This document shows positions 6,600 through 14,034 of a stretch of 34,516 nucleotides of DNA, in pieces. Each line of letters begins with the position of its first letter. Within the stretch, counting starts at the first letter, position 1. The DNA is from Deltaproteobacteria bacterium (GTDB lineage: Bacteria; Myxococcota; JACRCW01; JAFGSX01): the NCBI GenBank assembly GCA_016934455.1, contig JAFGSX010000590.1, positions 1 to 34,516 on the forward strand, in the 5' to 3' direction. The position numbers were made by a program, and so were the translations under genes. The notes under the pieces were generated by a model that was given only the letters and a program-made list of their open reading frames with translations, did not search any database and was not told the DNA's origin.

Positions 6600-7940
6600 A
6601 TGCAACGTGCGAGACCCGGCCAACGGCTCATAGACTTGTGCGCCTGCGCGCTGCTCGCCGCCGCTGTGCTCGGTGCCGGGCCGGCCAGCGCCCAGCGGCC
6701 GCTGATCGAGATCGAGGGCGCCGCCTTCCGGCCGTTCCCGATCGCCGTGCCCGACTTCAAGCCGCGCGCCAGCGCGGGTGCCGACGTCGGCCGCGAGCTG
6801 GCCACGGTGCTGCGCGACGACCTGTCCGCGAGCGGGCTGTTCCAGGTGCTCGACCCGCGCTCGTTTATCGCCTCGCCCGAGCGCGAGGGGGTCACCGTCG
6901 GCACCATCGCTTTCCCGGCCTGGCTCAACGTCGGCGCCGACGGCCTGGTCAAGGCGCTGATCGACCAGAGCGGAGGCGAGATCACCGTCGAGGTGCACGT
7001 CTTCGACGTGGTGCGGGGCCGCGAGATCTTCAAGGAGCAGTTCGACAGCGCGGGCCAGCCGCGACGGCTGGCGCACCGCATCGCCGACGCGCTGATCGCG
7101 CACTACACCGGCGAAAAGGGGCTGTTTTTGTCGCGCATCGCCTATGTGCAGCGCCGCGGCCGCAGCAAGGACATCTGCGTCATGGACGTCGACGGCCACA
7201 ACGCGTCGTGCGTCGTGCGCAACAACTACATCAACATCCTGCCGGCCTGGGACGGCACGGGGGGGCTGCTCTTCACCAGCTACCTCAGCGGCAACACCGA
7301 TCTGTTTCGCGTCGACCTGGCCAGCGGCGCGACGGCGCCGGTCTCGCAGTCGCCCGGCCTCAATTCGGGAGCCTGCGTCTCGCCCGACGGCAAGCGCATC
7401 GCCCTCACCCTCTCCAGGGACGGCAACAGCGAGATCTACGTCGTCGACCGCAGCGGCAAGCACCCGCGCCGGCTGACCAGCGAGGCGTGGGCGATCGACA
7501 GCTCGCCGTCGTGGTCGCCCGACGGCAAGCGCATCGCCTTCGTCTCGGACCGCACCGGCAATCCGCAGATCTACGTGATGGACGCCGACGGCAGCAACCA
7601 GCGCCGGATCACCTTTCAGGGCACCTACAACCAGACCCCGGCCTGGTCGCCGCGCGGCGATCGCATCGCGTTCACGGCGCGCGACGAGCGCAACGTGTTC
7701 GACATCTTCACCATCGAGGTCGCCGGCGGTCGCGTCCATCGCATCACCCAGGATCAGGGCAACAACGAGGAACCGACCTGGGCTCCCAATGGCCGGATGC
7801 TCGCCTTCACCTCGGACCGGCAGGGCAGCAAGGCGATCTGGCTGTCCGACCCCCAGGGCAACCACCAGCGCCGCATCTCGTCGCAGAAGGTCACATGCTT
7901 TGCACCGACCTGGTCGGACCTGATGCCAGAGCTGCGGTGA
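6600..7940 (+). CDS. tolB: Tol-Pal system beta-propeller protein TolB
   Basis: A 446-residue periplasmic protein. A Sec signal peptide covers residues 1-31 (cleavage after PASA). The N-terminal TolB_N domain (about 35-165) has the typical LATVLRDDLSASGLF and VLDPRSF segments. A six-bladed propeller follows, made of WD40-like PD40 repeats with the recurring SPDG/R-IAF core (SPDGKRIALTLSRDGN, SPDGKRIAFVSDRTGN, SPRGDRIAFTARDERN, APNGRMLAFTSDRQGS). TolB links Pal to the inner-membrane TolQRA motor. The ATG at 6600 is preceded by GAGAGGAGGGG. Length is normal. Pal and CpoB, which usually follow tolB, are absent here: the next gene is an XRE regulator 281 bases away. Confidence 0.94.
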   Translation: MQRARPGQRLIDLCACALLAAAVLGAGPASAQRPLIEIEGAAFRPFPIAVPDFKPRASAGADVGRELATVLRDDLSASGLFQVLDPRSFIASPEREGVTVGTIAFPAWLNVGADGLVKALIDQSGGEITVEVHVFDVVRGREIFKEQFDSAGQPRRLAHRIADALIAHYTGEKGLFLSRIAYVQRRGRSKDICVMDVDGHNASCVVRNNYINILPAWDGTGGLLFTSYLSGNTDLFRVDLASGATAPVSQSPGLNSGACVSPDGKRIALTLSRDGNSEIYVVDRSGKHPRRLTSEAWAIDSSPSWSPDGKRIAFVSDRTGNPQIYVMDADGSNQRRITFQGTYNQTPAWSPRGDRIAFTARDERNVFDIFTIEVAGGRVHRITQDQGNNEEPTWAPNGRMLAFTSDRQGSKAIWLSDPQGNHQRRISSQKVTCFAPTWSDLMPELR

Positions 7941-7966
7941 AACGACCGCCGGTGCGGTCGTCACCG
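7935..7966 (+). terminator. Hairpin overlapping the tolB stop
   Basis: ACGACCGC (7942-7949) and GCGGTCGT (7954-7961) form a perfect 8-bp stem with the loop CGGT; CGGTG (7935-7939) and CACCG (7962-7966) extend it by 5 bp across a two-base bulge. A run of five T occurs at 7982-7986, sixteen bases after the stem, too far for a classic intrinsic terminator. Probably the tolB 3' end. Confidence 0.5.
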
Positions 7967-7999
7967 CCGATCACGGCCAAATTTTTGCAGAAAGGCATC

Positions 8000-8038
8000 A
8001 TGTTGCGTATCATCAGCGCGAGCCAGACAAGTTTGTAG
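8000..8038 (+). other. Possible 12-codon mini-ORF
   Basis: An ATG at 8000 with AAAGG four bases upstream opens a frame of 12 codons ending in TAG at 8036-8038. It could be a leader peptide or chance. A purine-rich GAAGGAGGAG at 8051-8060 follows but has no start codon at a usable distance. Confidence 0.15.
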
Positions 8039-8061
8039 AGCCGTCGAAAAGAAGGAGGAGT

Positions 8062-8130
8062 AATCTAAATTAAATAAATTTGAAATTTTATTTAGTTAAA
8101 TTATACTCAATTTATATAAAAATTTACTAT
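8062..8130. promoter_or_regulatory. Extremely A/T-rich tract upstream of the XRE-pil genes
   Basis: Only 6 of 69 bases are G or C, in a window that is otherwise very GC-rich. It contains a long A/T hairpin (8068-8078 with 8087-8097, loop TTTGAAAT). It ends three bases before the TTGACT of the promoter at 8133, the place where an UP element recognised by the RNA polymerase alpha subunit would lie. It could also be a binding tract for a nucleoid protein such as IHF, or a remnant of acquired DNA. Confidence 0.7.
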
Positions 8131-8132
8131 TC

Positions 8133-8161
8133 TTGACTCAACATTTGGAAGCGGTTACGAT
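8133..8161 (+). promoter_or_regulatory. Sigma70-type promoter for the XRE gene and pil cluster
   Basis: TTGACT (8133-8138, 5 of 6 consensus), a 17-base spacer and TACGAT (8156-8161, 4 of 6). Transcription would begin near 8168, giving a leader of roughly 55 bases before the XRE start codon. The A/T tract immediately upstream strengthens the case. As the pil genes follow with short gaps, this may drive the whole cluster. Confidence 0.6.
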
Positions 8162-8221
8162 GCAGGCGCCATCCAGGTGGGGATATCGGATCTGACACGA
8201 ACGCACTCTAAGGACCCGACG

Positions 8222-8464
8222 ATGAGACAGACTCGAACCTCCACGAACCGCCTCAGACAACTTCGCGAGGACCGGCTCATGAGCAAGGCCGAGCTGGCCC
8301 GCAAGGCCGGATTGTCGGCGCTGACCATCGATCGCGTAGAGTCCGGATTGAGCTGCCGAATGGACACCAAGCGCAAGATCATCCTCGCGCTCGGGCTCAA
8401 GCTCGAAGAAAAGGACAAGGTCTTCGGCGCCCGGAACGAGGTTGGAGACGACGTCGAGGAGTAG
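8222..8464 (+). CDS. Small XRE-type helix-turn-helix regulator
   Basis: An 80-residue protein that is almost only a helix-turn-helix domain: LRQLREDRLMSKAELARKAG and LSALTIDRVESG give the two DNA-reading helices (about residues 11-41), and MDTKRKIILALGL the closing helix, as in Cro/CI-like repressors. The tail (about 60-80) is acidic. The ATG at 8222 has AAGGA seven bases upstream; a GTG at 8177 in frame would add 15 residues without domain sequence. It is 30 bases ahead of pilM and under the promoter at 8133, so it probably regulates its own operon and may set pilus-assembly levels. No dimeric operator could be picked out with confidence; the A/T dyad at 8068-8097 is a candidate. Confidence 0.8.
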   Translation: MRQTRTSTNRLRQLREDRLMSKAELARKAGLSALTIDRVESGLSCRMDTKRKIILALGLKLEEKDKVFGARNEVGDDVEE

Positions 8465-8494
8465 GTCGAGCGCCGCGCGGCGCGGGGAACGAGC

Positions 8495-9565
8495 ATGGCA
8501 AAGAGCAAACTGTCAGTCGGGCTCGACATCGGCACCAGCACCATCAAGCTGTGCCAGTTGAAGGAGAACAAGGGCCACTACGCGCTGCAGACGTTCGGCA
8601 TGATCGCCCTGCCGCCGGAGGCGATCGTCGACGGCGCGCTGATGAACTCGACCGCCATCGTCGACGCCATCCGCGAGCTGTTCCAGAGCCAGAACGTCAA
8701 GAACAAGGAGGTCGCGATCTCGATCAGCGGCCACTCGGTGATCTTGAAGAAGATCCCGCTGCCGGTGATGACCCCGGAGGAACTCGAGGAGTCTATCCAG
8801 TGGGAGGCCGAGCAGTACATTCCGTTCGACATCAACGACGTCAACATCGACGTGCACATCCTCAACCCCAACACCGATCAGGGGCAGATGGACGTGCTGC
8901 TGGTCGCAGCCAAGAAGGACATGATCAACGACTACGTCTCGGTGGTGACCGAGGCGGGGCTCGACCCGGTGTGCATGGACGTCGACGCGCTGGCGCTGCA
9001 GAACCAGTTCGAGCTCAACTACGACCTGCCCGTGGGCGAGACGGTGTGCCTGATCGACATCGGCGCCGCGGTGATCAACATCAACGTCATCGCCAACCGG
9101 ATCTCGGCCTTCACCCGCGACATCGCGATGGGGGGCAATCAGTTCACCGAGGAGATCCAGAAGCAGCTCAACGTCAGCTACGACGAGGCCGAGGAGCTCA
9201 AGATCGGCGGCCACGGCACCGAGGATGCCGACTCAGTGGTGCCGCAGGAGGTGGCCCGGATCATCCAGGAGGTCTCCGACACGCTGGCCAACGAGGTGCA
9301 GCGGTCGCTCGACTTCTACTCGGCCACCAGCGCCGACTCCAAGATCTCGCGCATCTACCTCTCGGGCGGGGTGAGCAAGGTGCAGACCGTGGCGCGGACC
9401 ATAGAGGGCCGGACCGGTATCGCGGTCGAGGTGGTGGATCCGTTCCGCGCCATCGACTGCAATGGCCGCGGCCTGGATCCGGCATTTCTCAAAAACGTGG
9501 GTCCGGCAGCGGCCATCGCCATCGGTTTGGCCCTGCGCGCTGCTGGCGACAATATTCGGCTCTGA
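8495..9565 (+). CDS. pilM: Type IV pilus assembly protein PilM (actin-like)
   Basis: A 356-residue cytoplasmic actin/FtsA-fold protein. Nucleotide-binding marks are GLDIGTSTIK at residues 9-18 (phosphate 1), LIDIGAA near 186-192 (phosphate 2) and LSGGVS near 289-294 (adenosine). PilM binds the N-terminal INLLP tail of PilN and links the inner-membrane alignment complex PilNO to the motor platform. Length and motif order are normal. The ATG is preceded by GGGGAACG. The gene is the first of pilMNOPQ, with 21 bases to pilN. The pilus motor ATPases, pilC and the pilins are not in the window. Confidence 0.96.
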   Translation: MAKSKLSVGLDIGTSTIKLCQLKENKGHYALQTFGMIALPPEAIVDGALMNSTAIVDAIRELFQSQNVKNKEVAISISGHSVILKKIPLPVMTPEELEESIQWEAEQYIPFDINDVNIDVHILNPNTDQGQMDVLLVAAKKDMINDYVSVVTEAGLDPVCMDVDALALQNQFELNYDLPVGETVCLIDIGAAVININVIANRISAFTRDIAMGGNQFTEEIQKQLNVSYDEAEELKIGGHGTEDADSVVPQEVARIIQEVSDTLANEVQRSLDFYSATSADSKISRIYLSGGVSKVQTVARTIEGRTGIAVEVVDPFRAIDCNGRGLDPAFLKNVGPAAAIAIGLALRAAGDNIRL

Positions 9566-9586
9566 TCGAGAGGTGTGGGAGGCGAC

Positions 9587-10135
9587 ATGATCCGCATCAA
9601 CCTACTGCCCGTCAAAGCAGCGCATCGGATGAGCGTCGGGATCCGGCAACTCCAGTTGATGGGCGTCGTGGTTGCCTGCGTCCTGCTCGTGGTGGTCGGC
9701 TACAACATCAAGCTGGCCAACGACGTGAACAAGCTCGAGGACGAGGTCTCGCGCACCGAGGCCGAGATCAAGCGGCTCGAGGAGCTCATCGGCGAGGTCA
9801 ACCAGTTCGAGGCCGAGCGCCAGCGCCTGCGCAAGCAGCTCGACGTCATCCGCGACCTAGAGAAGGGAAAGACCGGACCGGTCAAGGCCCTCGATACGCT
9901 GGCCACGGTGATCCCGAAGCGGGTCTGGATAGAGACAATGGCTCAGAGCGGATCGACCATCAACTTGACGGGTTACGGGGTCGAGAACGCCGACATCTCG
10001 GACTTCATGAACGCGCTCGAGAAGAGCCCGATGTTCACCGACATCAAGCTGCAGGTGTCGGAGAAGGTGGTTCAGTTTGGGCAGCCGATCTACAAGTTCA
10101 AGCTGACCACCAACGTCAATTACAGCAAGGGCTGA
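9587..10135 (+). CDS. pilN: Type IV pilus assembly protein PilN
   Basis: A 182-residue inner-membrane protein. It starts with MIRINLLP, the short cytoplasmic peptide (INLLP at 4-8) that docks into PilM. One membrane helix (about 24-40) is followed by a coiled coil (about 43-95) and a periplasmic ferredoxin-like domain (about 100-182). It pairs with PilO. The ATG at 9587 has GGGAGG upstream and gives the family N-terminus exactly; an earlier in-frame GTG at 9575 would add four residues ahead of the docking motif. Twelve bases separate it from pilO. Confidence 0.94.
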   Translation: MIRINLLPVKAAHRMSVGIRQLQLMGVVVACVLLVVVGYNIKLANDVNKLEDEVSRTEAEIKRLEELIGEVNQFEAERQRLRKQLDVIRDLEKGKTGPVKALDTLATVIPKRVWIETMAQSGSTINLTGYGVENADISDFMNALEKSPMFTDIKLQVSEKVVQFGQPIYKFKLTTNVNYSKG

Positions 10136-10147
10136 GCGGAGAGAGAG

Positions 10148-10771
10148 ATGGAAAAGTTTTTAAACCAATTCACCAAGCTCTCTTTCGGAAAAAAAGCTAT
10201 AGCCCTCTTTGTCGTGATCGCCGCCTTGGTTGGCTTTGACTACTTTGTCTTTATGTCGAGCCAGTGGGACTCGAAAGAGACGCTGCAGGTGAAGGCCGAG
10301 GAGCTCCAGATAAAGCTGCTCGATAAACAGCAAAAAGCCAAAGATCTCACCGAGTTCAAGCGCGAAGTGGAGCGCCTCAAGCAGCGCCTGCGCGAGGCCG
10401 AGGAGCAGCTCCCCAAGAAGGCCGAGATCCCCAAGCTGCTCAAGGACATCGCCTATGAAGGTCAGCAGTCGGGCCTGCTGGTGAGCAAGTTTGAGCTCAA
10501 GGTCGAGGAAAAACGCGGCACCTTCGCGGCCGTGCCGGTGGCGATGGTGGTCGAGGGCAGCTTTCACGAGGTGGCCGTGTTCTTCGACCGGCTCGCCAAG
10601 CTGCCGCGTATCGTAAATGTCACCGACATCAATCTCAAGGATCCGAAGATCGTAAACAAGAAGATCATGCTCAAGGGCGCCTACACGGCCACCACGTATC
10701 GCTTCCTCGAATCCGGCGAGTCGGCGCCCAAAAAAACGGCGGCAGCGCCGCGGGCCCGTGACGAAGACTGA
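10148..10771 (+). CDS. pilO: Type IV pilus assembly protein PilO
   Basis: A 207-residue inner-membrane protein: a short cytoplasmic N-terminus, a membrane helix at about 16-36, a Lys/Glu-rich coiled coil (about 44-95) and a periplasmic domain with the PilO core SGLLVSKFELK and GSFHEVAVFFDRLAKLPRIVNV. It forms heterodimers with PilN and contacts PilP. The start ATG follows GGAGAGAGAG. The first 40 codons are noticeably richer in A/T than the neighbours (for example TTTTTAAACCAATTC). Last residues (about 190-207) are a Lys/Ala/Arg tail, probably flexible. Confidence 0.93.
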   Translation: MEKFLNQFTKLSFGKKAIALFVVIAALVGFDYFVFMSSQWDSKETLQVKAEELQIKLLDKQQKAKDLTEFKREVERLKQRLREAEEQLPKKAEIPKLLKDIAYEGQQSGLLVSKFELKVEEKRGTFAAVPVAMVVEGSFHEVAVFFDRLAKLPRIVNVTDINLKDPKIVNKKIMLKGAYTATTYRFLESGESAPKKTAAAPRARDED

Positions 10772-10791
10772 GCACGACGCGGAGGACGGCA

Positions 10792-11364
10792 ATGTGGATC
10801 TGGACCAACCATCGCTCGCGGCGCCATTGGCTGGCTTTGCCGGCGCTGACGCCGCTGGTGTTGCTCGGATCGCTGGCGAACACCGCCTGCGGCGACGAGG
10901 AAGAGGCGGCAGTGACGCCGCCGCCGACCGCCGCCACGCCGTCACCGACGCGGGCAGAAAAGGCGGCGGAGGCCGACAGCAAGACCGACGAAAGCGACGC
11001 GGTCTATACCTATAACGCGATCGGCAAGCGCGACCCGTTCCGCACCTACTTCGCCGAGCTCGAGCACGAGGAGACCGAAGCGCGCAAGCTCTCCGAGCTG
11101 CAACTCTTCGATCTCGATCAGCTCAGGCTGGTGGCGGTGGTGGTCGGCACGGCGACGCCGGTCGCCATGGTCGAGGATCCGACCGGCAAGGGACACGCGG
11201 TCAAGGTCGGAACCGTGATCGGCAAGCACTGGGGCCAGGTCAAACACATACGGCGCGGCGAGATCATCATTCAGGAAGAATTCCGAGACTTTACCGGCCG
11301 CCGCGTGACGCACCTGGTGCCGATGAAATTGCCTGAGGAAAAGGAAGAGACGGCTATTCGATGA
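10792..11364 (+). CDS. pilP: Type IV pilus assembly lipoprotein PilP
   Basis: A 190-residue protein with an N-terminal hydrophobic signal, a probable lipidated Cys33 (SLANTAC, an imperfect lipobox because Asn sits at -3), a Pro/Thr/Ala-rich linker (about 37-68) and a C-terminal beta domain beginning near GKRDPFRTYF, the typical PilP entry (RDPF). Residues LRLVAVVVGTATPVAMVEDPTGKGHAVKVG and the following strands fit the PilP fold that ties PilNO to the secretin PilQ. The ATG at 10792 is preceded by GGAGGACGG. A 58-base gap separates it from pilQ. Confidence 0.9.
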   Translation: MWIWTNHRSRRHWLALPALTPLVLLGSLANTACGDEEEAAVTPPPTAATPSPTRAEKAAEADSKTDESDAVYTYNAIGKRDPFRTYFAELEHEETEARKLSELQLFDLDQLRLVAVVVGTATPVAMVEDPTGKGHAVKVGTVIGKHWGQVKHIRRGEIIIQEEFRDFTGRRVTHLVPMKLPEEKEETAIR

Positions 11365-11422
11365 GCTGCCGGGACCAGGGAGCAAGAGCGGCAACTGCGC
11401 GGTGCGCTGAGGAGACGAGCCG

Positions 11423-13990
11423 ATGAAGCCGAGTTCTCACTTGTTGGGCGCGATCATCGTCGGAGCGGTGCTGGCGGCGGGTGGCGCAAATGCAGCCGAG
11501 GGGGGCGGCCTCGAGCTGAACGGAATCGAGGTTCAGGCCGAGGCGAACACGACGCAGGTCGTCATCAACACCAGCGGGCCTCCTCAATACACGGTATTCA
11601 AGTTGACCGCGCCGCTACGGGTGGTGATCGACGTCCAGGGCGCGGACGCGCGCCGGGTGGCGACCACCCTGCCCGGCGGCGGGCTGGTCACCGAGGTGAC
11701 CACGACGCAGTTCGACGACGGCGCCGGTCGCGTCGGCCGCGTCATCGTCGGACTCGCCGACAGCGCGGCCTACGATGTCAAGAGCGCCGGCAACGCGATC
11801 GTGCTGACCGCCACCGCCGACCAGCCGTCGGCCGCCGCCGCGGCCGGGGAGACAGCGACGCCGGCCCCCGCCGAGGCCAGGGAGACAGCGACGCCGGCTT
11901 CCGCCGAGGCCAGGACAGCGCCTGCGTCCGACGCCAAGCCGGCGCGCAAGCTGCTCGCGATCGAGACCCGCAAGAGCGGCAACAGCCTGGTGGTCAAGCT
12001 GCGCACCGACGGCGAACCGCTGCGCTACGAGGTCAAGGAGGTCGCGGACCCGCCGCGGCTGGTGGTCGACCTGTACGGCATCTCGACCAAGCTGAAGCGG
12101 CCGACCGTGGTCAAGGACAGCAACCTCACCCGCATCCGGGTGGGCAAGCACAGCGACAAGACCCGCATCGTGATGGACGCGAACAAAGGCGTTCCGGTCT
12201 ACAACGTCGTCGCAGCCGAGGACGGCCTGGCGCTCGGCATCACCGACCAACTGGCGCAGCGAACGGCGGCGACCGAGGCATCGGACGAGACGACCGTGGC
12301 CGATGTCAAGCTCGACCGGCAGCAGGATTTCTACCGCCTCAGCATCAAGGTGCAGGGCCCCTTCCACGAACGCCTGGCCGCCGACGCGCCGCGGATGAAG
12401 ATCCTCGAGCTCCGGGCCAAGTTGCCGCAGGGATTGGCGCGCACCATCGAGGCCGGCGAGGCCAACAGCCCGCTGCGGCGCGTGTCGACCTTTGTCGACC
12501 CCGACGACGCCTCGGTCGTCCGCATCGCCGCCGACCTGAGCAGCGAGGTCGAGCACAAGGTGTGGCGCAAGGGAGACGAGCTGTTCTGGGATTTCCGCGC
12601 CGCGCCGGAGGAGAAGCCGGTGCCCGCGGTGACCGCGGCGGCCGGCCTGTCGGCCCAGGCCGCCAACGCGTCGCAGACCCTGACCACGGCCGCGCGCCGC
12701 TACAGCGGCAAGCGCATCACCATCGACGTCAAGGACGCCGACATCCTCAACGTGCTGCGCCTGATCGCCGAGGTCTCGGGCACCAACGTGATCGCCTCGG
12801 ACGAGGTCAAGGGCAAGGTGACCATCAAGCTGCGCAACGTGCCCTGGGACCAGGCGCTCGACGTGGTGCTCAAGGTCAAGGGGCTGGGCCAGGATCGGCG
12901 CGGCGGCATCATTCGGGTGGCGCCGCAGACGACGCTGCAGAAGGAGCAAGAGCTGGCGGCGCAGCGGCGCGAGCTGGCGCTCAGGGCGCTGCCCACCTCG
13001 ACCAAGCTGCTGGTCGTCAACTACGCCAATGCCGGCGAGATGCTGCCCCAGGTCGAGAAGTTGCTCTCCGACCGCGGCAAGGCCACCGTCGACGCCCGCA
13101 CCAACGTGATCGTCATCAGCGACATCAAGGAGAAGCTGATCCAGGCCGAACGGCTGGTGCGCACGCTCGACACCCAGACCCCGCAGGTGCTGATCGACAC
13201 CCGCATCGTCGAGGCCACCACCTCCTTCGTGCGTTCCCTCGGCATCCAGTGGGGCGGCGGGCTCAACATGTCGCCCTTCAATGGCAACCCGACGGGACTG
13301 GTCTTCCCCTACATGGCCTCGATGACCGGTGGCGCCGACGACGGGGCCGTCGCCTCGCCCGGCGTGCCGCAGCCGGCCCAGTACGCGGTGAACTACCCGG
13401 CCAACTCCCCGGGAACCGCGCTCGGCATGTCTTTTGGCAGCATCGGCAACATCGGCACTCTCAACTTGCGCCTGTCGGCCGCCGAGACCGAGGGCTCAGC
13501 TCGCATCGTCTCGGCGCCGCGCGTGGTCACGGTCGACAACAAGACCGCCAAAATTTCGCAGGGCGTCGACATCCCGATCACGGTCGTCAGCGCCCAGGGC
13601 TACAACGTGCAGATGATCTCCGCCGCCCTCTCCATGGAGGTGACACCGCACGTGACCACGGACGCCAGCGTGCTGATGAAGATCCACGTTTCAAACAACG
13701 TTCCCAACTTCGACCGCCAGGTGTGGGGTGTCCCTTCGGTCGAGAAAAAGGAGGCCGACACCGAGGTCCTGCTGCACGACGGCGACACCTCGGTCATCGG
13801 CGGCATCTACACCCGGCGTCAGTCCGAGGGCTACCAGTACACGCCGTTCCTCGGCAAGATCCCGCTCATCGGCTGGCTGTTCAAGACCAAGAGCGAGGAA
13901 GATGAGCGCCGCGAGCTGCTTGCCTTTATCACGCCTCACATCGTAAACCGCAAGCAGGCGATGATCGATGTGACGGGCAGCGGACGGTAG
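11423..13990 (+). CDS. pilQ: Type IV pilus secretin PilQ
   Basis: An 855-residue outer-membrane secretin. A Sec signal ends at about residue 24 (GANA). Then come AMIN domains (about 30-130, 175-275 and a more diverged third about 295-395) that bind peptidoglycan, a secretin/TonB short N-terminal domain (about 432-500, RITIDVKDADILNVLRLIAEV), a NolW-type N1 domain (about 525-595) and the secretin barrel (about 600-845) with the VPVLGKIPLIGWLF-like motif seen here as TPFLGKIPLIGWLFKTKSEE. It forms the gated pore through which the pilus leaves the cell. Between the first two AMIN domains is an Ala/Thr/Pro linker containing a tandem 33-base duplication. Start has GAGGAG upstream. Confidence 0.96.
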   Translation: MKPSSHLLGAIIVGAVLAAGGANAAEGGGLELNGIEVQAEANTTQVVINTSGPPQYTVFKLTAPLRVVIDVQGADARRVATTLPGGGLVTEVTTTQFDDGAGRVGRVIVGLADSAAYDVKSAGNAIVLTATADQPSAAAAAGETATPAPAEARETATPASAEARTAPASDAKPARKLLAIETRKSGNSLVVKLRTDGEPLRYEVKEVADPPRLVVDLYGISTKLKRPTVVKDSNLTRIRVGKHSDKTRIVMDANKGVPVYNVVAAEDGLALGITDQLAQRTAATEASDETTVADVKLDRQQDFYRLSIKVQGPFHERLAADAPRMKILELRAKLPQGLARTIEAGEANSPLRRVSTFVDPDDASVVRIAADLSSEVEHKVWRKGDELFWDFRAAPEEKPVPAVTAAAGLSAQAANASQTLTTAARRYSGKRITIDVKDADILNVLRLIAEVSGTNVIASDEVKGKVTIKLRNVPWDQALDVVLKVKGLGQDRRGGIIRVAPQTTLQKEQELAAQRRELALRALPTSTKLLVVNYANAGEMLPQVEKLLSDRGKATVDARTNVIVISDIKEKLIQAERLVRTLDTQTPQVLIDTRIVEATTSFVRSLGIQWGGGLNMSPFNGNPTGLVFPYMASMTGGADDGAVASPGVPQPAQYAVNYPANSPGTALGMSFGSIGNIGTLNLRLSAAETEGSARIVSAPRVVTVDNKTAKISQGVDIPITVVSAQGYNVQMISAALSMEVTPHVTTDASVLMKIHVSNNVPNFDRQVWGVPSVEKKEADTEVLLHDGDTSVIGGIYTRRQSEGYQYTPFLGKIPLIGWLFKTKSEEDERRELLAFITPHIVNRKQAMIDVTGSGR
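11848..11913 (+). repeat. Tandem 33-base repeat within pilQ
   Basis: Two adjacent 33-base units (11848-11880 and 11881-11913) differ at very few positions and encode two copies of an 11-residue ETATPAPAEAR-like segment in the linker between AMIN domains. In-frame, so the linker can change length by slippage without breaking the protein. Confidence 0.75.
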
Positions 13991-14034
13991 CGTCGGTGAA
14001 ACTCGATACCAGGCGAGGCCAGCGGAGGAGTCCC

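Noticed and set aside
6123-7964. 613-codon open frame on the minus strand
   Set aside because: It is antisense to tolB, made of repetitive Val/Ala/Asp/Arg-rich sequence, and shows no domain or ribosome-binding site.
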